From the NCBI GenBank assembly GCA_903930515.1, contig CAIYYW010000401.1, forward strand, positions 1 through 27,096: 27,096 nt of DNA, read 5' to 3'. The notes below the pieces were generated by a model. It had not been told where the DNA came from. It did no database searches and saw only the letters and a program-made list of their open reading frames with translations. Numbering within the stretch: the first letter of the stretch is position 1; each line of letters starts with the position of its first letter. Both the position numbers and the translations under genes were made by a program. This document shows positions 23,569 through 27,096 of the stretch, piece by piece. The stretch is from an uncultured delta proteobacterium (lineage in GTDB: Bacteria; RBG-13-61-14; DRUE01).

Positions 23569-23596
23569 AGTATCCCGATTTAGCGGTCAAAGTCAA
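23569..23596 (-). promoter_or_regulatory. Sigma70-type promoter of the chemosensory operon
   Basis: Minus strand: TTGACT (23596-23591), 16-bp spacer, GATACT (23574-23569). Only ten bases separate the -10 box from the cheR ATG at 23558, which predicts a leader of about 4-6 nt. It is the only good promoter seen upstream of the 13-kb array. Confidence 0.55.
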
Positions 23597-23786
23597 TTGA
23601 ACGATGCCCTTGCCCAGCCGCGGTTTTTCAGGCCGGTTTACCGGCCTTGCGTTCCTATAATAGCAGACCCGTCATTTCCGGTGTTTGCGATCAGGCGCGG
23701 GAAAATTGCCCGGTATTTCCGGGGGATGCCTTGGAATCTCCGGCAGGAGGGAATCGGTTTAACGCCGATTCTTCCGGAATGAAAGA
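23597..23786. other. Intergenic region with one perfect hairpin
   Basis: I see no gene here. AGGCCGG (23630-23636) and CCGGCCT (23641-23647) form a 7-bp stem with a TTTA loop. On the minus strand, downstream of the TPR gene, it is followed by A residues and not T, so it is at best a hairpin without a U-tract. A plus-strand TATAAT (23656-23661) has no good -35 partner and no gene after it. Confidence 0.4.
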
Positions 23787-24341
23787 TCACTGCTGAGGCT
23801 TTTGAGTCGGGGGCAATTGGCTTTGCAATTTTTTAGCCTCTTCCGAGCGGGCCGGGAACATCTTGATGATGGTATTGTAGGTTTTATTGGTGAGATCAAA
23901 ATCTCCTATTTTGCTGTAAATCCGGGCCATTAAAAACAGGGCGTCATCCAGCTGGGGCATATCCCGGCAATGGTTCAGGCCGTATTCCATGGCAGTCCTG
24001 GCCTTGGGGTAATCTCCGAGCTGGAAAAGACAATAGGCCTTTCGGTAATAGACGAATCCTTTGCGCGGGTCCTGTTCACCCAGGTTGGTCGTCAGGAGGT
24101 TATACCAGGTGAGCGCTTCTCCCCAGTCTCCCCGGCCCTCGGCCTCGCCGGCTTTTTTCAGGAGCCGCTTCGGGTCCGAAGTATAGGCCAGCTTCCGCTT
24201 GATCCCATTGAGATTGAACTTGGTCCCGGCCGGGTGATGGGGCCGGGAATAATAACGGGTTACTCCGAAATAAATCCCGGCCGCCAAAGCGGATCCGATC
24301 AAAATAACCAGCCCTATTTTTAAACCGGCCCTGCTTTTCAC
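23787..24341 (-). CDS. Membrane-anchored TPR-like protein
   Basis: A 184-residue protein with one N-terminal membrane helix (about 8-27, GLVILIGSALAAGIYFGV) and an outward helical repeat region. Residues 55-170 show TPR-type helix pairs, for example the A/G/Y spacing in GDWGEALTWYNLL and YRKAYCLFQLGDYPKARTAMEYGL, followed by a DDALFLMARIYSKIGDFDLTNKTYNTII repeat. Such modules hold protein partners in the periplasm. The start is GTG (24341) with AGGTAGG just upstream, 3 bp after the stop of the redox gene, so the two are co-translated and may work together. The exact role is unknown. Confidence 0.78.
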   Translation of the reverse strand: MKSRAGLKIGLVILIGSALAAGIYFGVTRYYSRPHHPAGTKFNLNGIKRKLAYTSDPKRLLKKAGEAEGRGDWGEALTWYNLLTTNLGEQDPRKGFVYYRKAYCLFQLGDYPKARTAMEYGLNHCRDMPQLDDALFLMARIYSKIGDFDLTNKTYNTIIKMFPARSEEAKKLQSQLPPTQKPQQ

Positions 24342-24344
24342 AAC

Positions 24345-24896
24345 CTACCTCTTGCCTCCCTTTAAGGCGGCCAGAACTTTGAAAAAATTGTCTTCGGTAA
24401 TAATATCTGCAATATTCTTGCCATACTCCAGGAAGCCCAGTTTCCCGGCCGGGTCAATGATGAAACAGGCCGGCTTTTGCAGCTCGTTCCCCTCGGGCAT
24501 TCCGTGGAGATGGCCCTTGAAGGTCGCCCGAATAGACGCGGTCATCACCTGGGGCGCGAAGAAGGCCCCCAGGCTTCCGATTTCAACCCCATATTGATGA
24601 TAAATCTTCCGCTCCAGGTCCCCGATCAGGCGCAACTGGATCTGCTTCTTGGCCGCATAATCCTTGACCCGCTTGGCCGAGCTTTGAACCACGATAAACG
24701 GCTCCACGCCCTCGGCCCGGTATTTCTGCTCATTCTTCTTGAGCTCGTCTATTTTCTGCATACAGATCGGGCAGGCCAGGGTCCTTAAAAAGAACAGCCC
24801 GAGCCATTTCCCTTTGAAGTCATCCGGGAAATTATTCTTTTTACCGCCGGTTTCTTCAAATTCAAATTTCGGCGCCTGATCTCCAATCTTTAACAT
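24345..24896 (-). CDS. Peroxiredoxin-like (AhpC/TSA family) redox protein
   Basis: A thioredoxin-fold protein of 183 residues, beginning with the family pattern KIGDQAPKFEFEETGG and having the active-site stretch FFLRTLACPICMQKIDEL. C42 and C45 form a CPxC-type pair, and T39 precedes C42 by three residues, as in peroxiredoxins (T-x-x-C). The C-terminal half has FIIDPAGKLGFLEYGKNIADII, as in AhpC/TSA proteins. It could reduce peroxides or act as a thiol oxidoreductase; without a clear resolving-cysteine region I leave this open. There is no signal peptide, so it is cytoplasmic. AAGGAGG lies 8 nt before the ATG. A promoter overlaps the end of the upstream PHP gene. Confidence 0.82.
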   Translation of the reverse strand: MLKIGDQAPKFEFEETGGKKNNFPDDFKGKWLGLFFLRTLACPICMQKIDELKKNEQKYRAEGVEPFIVVQSSAKRVKDYAAKKQIQLRLIGDLERKIYHQYGVEIGSLGAFFAPQVMTASIRATFKGHLHGMPEGNELQKPACFIIDPAGKLGFLEYGKNIADIITEDNFFKVLAALKGGKR

Positions 24897-24959
24897 TTGT
24901 CATTCCTCCTTATATAAAAACTTGCACTTTTTGCGTCCCAGCCCCGGCTCTTTGAGAAA

Positions 24960-24988
24960 ATTTTAGCCGATCTCGCTCCCCTCTTCAA
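24960..24988 (-). promoter_or_regulatory. Possible promoter of the redox-TPR gene pair
   Basis: Minus strand: TTGAAG (24988-24983), 17-bp spacer, TAAAAT (24965-24960). The -35 box overlaps the stop codon of the PHP gene. The leader would be about 55 nt, ending in AAGGAGG. Confidence 0.45.
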
Positions 24989-25893
24989 AAGGCCGCGGAC
25001 GGTTTCGGGAAAAAGAGATATATCCCGCGGCTGGAATCCATCGCTTGGGTCAGCCGCTCAATAATCTCTTGCTCCTCGGGGCAATCAATCCCGAACTTAA
25101 CTTTAGGCTTGATCGGCTTTCCGTGAAAGTCCGACCCGGCCGTGATCATCAGTCCCGCTTCCCGGGCTACCCCGAGCCAGTGTTTCGCCAGATCCGGCGA
25201 ATGATAACTGGTGTAAACTTCCAGGCCCTGCAGGCCGCGCCCTTTGAGTTCCCGCACATATTCTTCCGGAGCGTCCGAGGGGTGGGCCAGGACCGCGACC
25301 CCTTTTAACTTTCCAGCCTTCTCAATCACCTTGACACAGTCCATTTCTTCAAAGGGCACAAACCCCTTCTTGCCGGCCTTGAGCCAGTCCAAATAAAAAT
25401 TCAGGTAGGGAGAATCCGAGCGCGCCCCGTCAATATATTCCCGGACCCGAGGATCGTTCCTGCCCTCCGGGTCTATGCTTAAAGCCCTGACATAATCCCC
25501 GCCCGTGGGCATCTTGCCCTTGGTGATCCCGACCAGCTCCTGATACTCAATCCTGAAGCCCAGACCCTTCAGCTTTTCCACCCGCCTTTTGGTCTGATCC
25601 ATCTTGGCCTTCTCAATCCAATCCATCCAGTCCCGACATTCCTGATTCTGGAAATCAATTCCATAGACCAGCAGGTGCAGGTCCTGGTCCTGATATAGGG
25701 TGTCCAGCTCCACGGCCGGAAAAAAGTTAAGCCGATATTTTTCCGCGAGCGAGTAAGCCTCTTGCAGCGAACCGGTGGAATTATGGTCGGCGACTCCAAA
25801 GGCGAGCAGATGGTGAGACCTCGCCATTTCCACCACCTCGGAGGCTGGATGCGATCCGTCCGAGGCGGTGGTGTGAATATGCAGATCAATCAT
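24985..25893 (-). CDS. PHP-domain metal-dependent phosphoesterase (YciV/TrpH-like)
   Basis: A 302-residue member of the polymerase and histidinol phosphatase family, which uses a metal cluster to hydrolyse phosphoesters; close relatives act as 3',5'-nucleoside bisphosphate phosphatases or 5'-3' exoribonucleases. The metal ligands are visible: H5 and H7 plus D12 in DLHIHTTASDG, D36 and H37 in GVADHNS, E62, H73, H204 in VLAHPSD, and D255 and H257 in GSDFHGK. The insert around residues 95-180 is typical of this subgroup. It begins with a 1-nt overlap of the dehydrogenase stop (TAATG), so the two are coupled. The in vivo substrate is not evident. Confidence 0.88.
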   Translation of the reverse strand: MIDLHIHTTASDGSHPASEVVEMARSHHLLAFGVADHNSTGSLQEAYSLAEKYRLNFFPAVELDTLYQDQDLHLLVYGIDFQNQECRDWMDWIEKAKMDQTKRRVEKLKGLGFRIEYQELVGITKGKMPTGGDYVRALSIDPEGRNDPRVREYIDGARSDSPYLNFYLDWLKAGKKGFVPFEEMDCVKVIEKAGKLKGVAVLAHPSDAPEEYVRELKGRGLQGLEVYTSYHSPDLAKHWLGVAREAGLMITAGSDFHGKPIKPKVKFGIDCPEEQEIIERLTQAMDSSRGIYLFFPKPSAAF

Positions 25894-26723
25894 TATTTCA
25901 GGAATTTATCCTGGTCCGACCTTCCGTGCCAGGCGTTGGCCGCGTCATCCATTCCTAAAATGATTCCCACTTGGTCCATCATCCCGGAGCTGGCAACGCC
26001 CTTCAGCAACGGGATGGTCTTGACCATAAACGGCTCAAGCACAAAGGGCTTTTCCTTCAAACAGCCGTTATAAATCTTGCGCGCCATCGTCTCGGTGGTG
26101 AGCCAGGGGGTGAACTTGGGAGGCTTGACCCCCTCAAACATTCCGGTCTTGACAAAGCTCGGGCAGACGATCGTGATCTTGACCCCTAAAATCTTCTGAC
26201 GCTTCAGCTCCGCCCGGAGCGCGTCCCCGAGCCCCACCACCGCATGCTTGGTCGCGCAATAAACCGCAAGCCCGCCCACCCCGACCAGGCCGGCCGCGCT
26301 TGCCATCATAATAATGTGGCCCTGATTGCGCTTGATCATATCGGGAAGGAAGGCCTTGGTGCACCAGAGCACGCCGTTGAAATTCACATCTATGGTCTTG
26401 GCCAGCTTATCATCCGGAACCTCCAGCAACAGACCCGCGAAAACGACCCCGGCATTCGCGTCCAGGATGTCAATCTCGCCCACTTCCTTCCTCACCTTGG
26501 CCGCGGTCTCGTAAACCATCTCCCGCTTGGTCACATCGCAAACATAGGTGAATACCTCGGCGCCCAGAGCCTTCAGTTCCGCGGACGCCTTGTCCAAATC
26601 TTCCTTCCGGATATCCCACAGGACCAGCCGCGCCCCGTCCTTGGCGAACAGCTTCGCCACTGCCTTGCCCATCCCTAAAGCGCCCCCCGTGATCAACACT
26701 GCCTTTCCCTTTACACTTTTCAT
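25893..26723 (-). CDS. Short-chain dehydrogenase/reductase
   Basis: A classical SDR, 276 residues, with the Rossmann cofactor motif TGGALGMG (12-19), D64 in CDVT, NAG (90-92) and the catalytic S142, Y155 and K159 (YCATK). The acidic residue at the end of the second strand (D37 in LVLWDIR) suggests NAD rather than NADP. The C-terminal region with PSFVKTGMFEG and a long hydrophobic tail resembles lipid- or retinol-type SDRs, so a hydrophobic alcohol or ketone is a plausible but unproven substrate. AAGGGGG lies 5 nt before the ATG and a good promoter is present. It is co-transcribed with the PHP gene, for which it gives no obvious pathway link. Confidence 0.92.
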   Translation of the reverse strand: MKSVKGKAVLITGGALGMGKAVAKLFAKDGARLVLWDIRKEDLDKASAELKALGAEVFTYVCDVTKREMVYETAAKVRKEVGEIDILDANAGVVFAGLLLEVPDDKLAKTIDVNFNGVLWCTKAFLPDMIKRNQGHIIMMASAAGLVGVGGLAVYCATKHAVVGLGDALRAELKRQKILGVKITIVCPSFVKTGMFEGVKPPKFTPWLTTETMARKIYNGCLKEKPFVLEPFMVKTIPLLKGVASSGMMDQVGIILGMDDAANAWHGRSDQDKFLK

Positions 26724-26750
26724 GGAAACCCCCTTGAAATCTTTTTTACC

Positions 26751-26780
26751 ATTATCTTTTCATTACCCCCCTTTTGTCAA
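26751..26780 (-). promoter_or_regulatory. Sigma70-type promoter of the SDR-PHP operon
   Basis: Minus strand: TTGACA (26780-26775), 18-bp spacer, GATAAT (26756-26751). The -35 is perfect and the -10 is one base from consensus. The predicted leader is about 20 nt and contains the AAGGGGG ribosome site. The same bases on the plus strand read TTGTCA, a possible divergent -35. Confidence 0.6.
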
Positions 26781-26802
26781 CCGATAGTCCCGCAGGTTTA
26801 TA
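26774..26802 (+). promoter_or_regulatory. Possible divergent promoter toward the right-edge gene
   Basis: Plus strand: TTGTCA (26774-26779), 17-bp spacer, TTTATA (26797-26802); TATAAA two bases later is an alternative. It overlaps the -35 of the minus-strand SDR promoter. A 6-bp hairpin TCAACC/GGTTGA (26841-26858) lies in the predicted leader. Confidence 0.3.
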
Positions 26803-26894
26803 AAATGATCGGGAAAGATCCGAATTCAAGCGGCGCCTTCTCAACCGATCAAGGTTGAATTTCTGAGGGCCGGGAAGCCGAGGACCGGATCCGG

Positions 26895-27096
26895 ATGATG
26901 GCCCTGCAGGAACTGGGAAAAATTTTGCCGGATTCGGAAAAGGAACGAATCAAATGGCAGGCAAAACTCCTCGCCTTCCTCGCCGAGGGGGAATCTCTCG
27001 GGGATAAAATCAAACGCAAGTTCCTCGCCGGAGACGGGGATCAGAGCCAGCTTAAACTTTCCGCCCTCAGCCTGATCGGAAAAATCGGAGACCAAA
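26895..27096 (+). CDS. HEAT-repeat-like protein, N-terminal fragment cut by the window edge
   Basis: An open plus-strand frame that starts at two adjacent ATGs (26895, 26898) and runs to the window end without a stop, 67 codons. It encodes a helical protein: ALQELGKILPDSEKERIKW, then KLLAFLAEGESLGDKIKRK, then LKLSALSLIGKIGDQ. The last segment matches the common HEAT/PBS-lyase repeat helix pattern (xLRxxALxALGxIGD). The frame is closed upstream by TGA at 26856-26858. The ribosome site is weak (GAGG, 10 nt away). An overlapping minus-strand frame from a TTG is less protein-like. A longer sequence to the right would settle it. Confidence 0.5.
   Translation, partial: MMALQELGKILPDSEKERIKWQAKLLAFLAEGESLGDKIKRKFLAGDGDQSQLKLSALSLIGKIGDQ

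Noticed and set aside
23630-23647. Terminator for the TPR gene
   Set aside because: The stem is good, but the minus strand has A residues after it and not a T-run.
23597-23782. Plus-strand open frame of 61 codons
   Set aside because: No ribosome site or promoter, low protein likeness, and it overlaps the cheR promoter region.
26841-27095. Minus-strand open frame of 84 codons from a TTG
   Set aside because: It overlaps the plus-strand frame with a HEAT-like pattern, starts with TTG at the window edge, and has no recognisable protein features.

Overview
This window reads as a chromosomal segment from an uncultured, diderm (Gram-negative-type) bacterium. GC content looks fairly high, although I did not compute it. 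The signs of an outer membrane are secreted glycosidases with Sec signal peptides, two small lipoprotein-like proteins and a periplasmic PAP2 phosphatase. Coding density is high and spacing is tight, with start/stop overlaps and gaps of 1-10 bp. I see no rRNA, tRNA, CRISPR array, transposase or integrase. The lineage cannot be fixed from the sequence; the gene mix would suit a candidate phylum or a Desulfobacterota/Acidobacteriota-like group, and that is a guess.

Left region (1-8.1 kb): purD (purine synthesis, minus strand) is followed by a divergent pair of secreted glycosidases, a GH29 alpha-L-fucosidase (minus) and a GH27 alpha-galactosidase (plus), which share an 86-bp promoter region. 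Next come a GT4-like glycosyltransferase (minus) and two small secreted lipoprotein-like genes (plus), each behind a good sigma70-type promoter. The second of these ends in a roughly 100-nt structured 3' tail that finishes in a strong Rho-independent terminator.

Middle region (7.2-10.3 kb): a compact minus-strand operon encodes a tandem PilZ protein (predicted c-di-GMP receptor), a short Hsp70 that lacks the helical lid, and a periplasmic PAP2 phosphatase.

Core region (10.35-23.6 kb): one minus-strand gene array of about 13 kb runs cheR - mcp - cheW - (131-bp structured leader or promoter) - cheY - cheA - cheC - cheD - larB - larC - giant hybrid-type histidine kinase, and ends at a GC-rich terminator. 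It is a chemosensory array with CheC/CheD and, within the window, no cheB. Embedded in it are two genes for the nickel-pincer nucleotide (NPN) cofactor. It ends with a 1628-residue PAS/GAF kinase that has two H-boxes but one ATPase domain, plus a degenerate receiver at its N terminus. The chemoreceptor has two membrane helices but almost no extracytoplasmic domain, so it probably senses through the membrane or cytoplasm or takes its input from partner proteins.

Right region (23.8-27.1 kb): a peroxiredoxin-like redox protein is coupled to a TPR-type membrane-anchored protein, and a short-chain dehydrogenase is coupled to a PHP-family phosphoesterase. On the plus strand, the start of a HEAT-repeat-like gene runs off the right edge.

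The items most worth follow-up are the larBC pair inside a chemotaxis operon next to the two-H-box kinase, the possible RNA switch before cheY, two promoters placed so that their mRNAs would be nearly leaderless, and the PilZ / lidless Hsp70 / PAP2 cluster.
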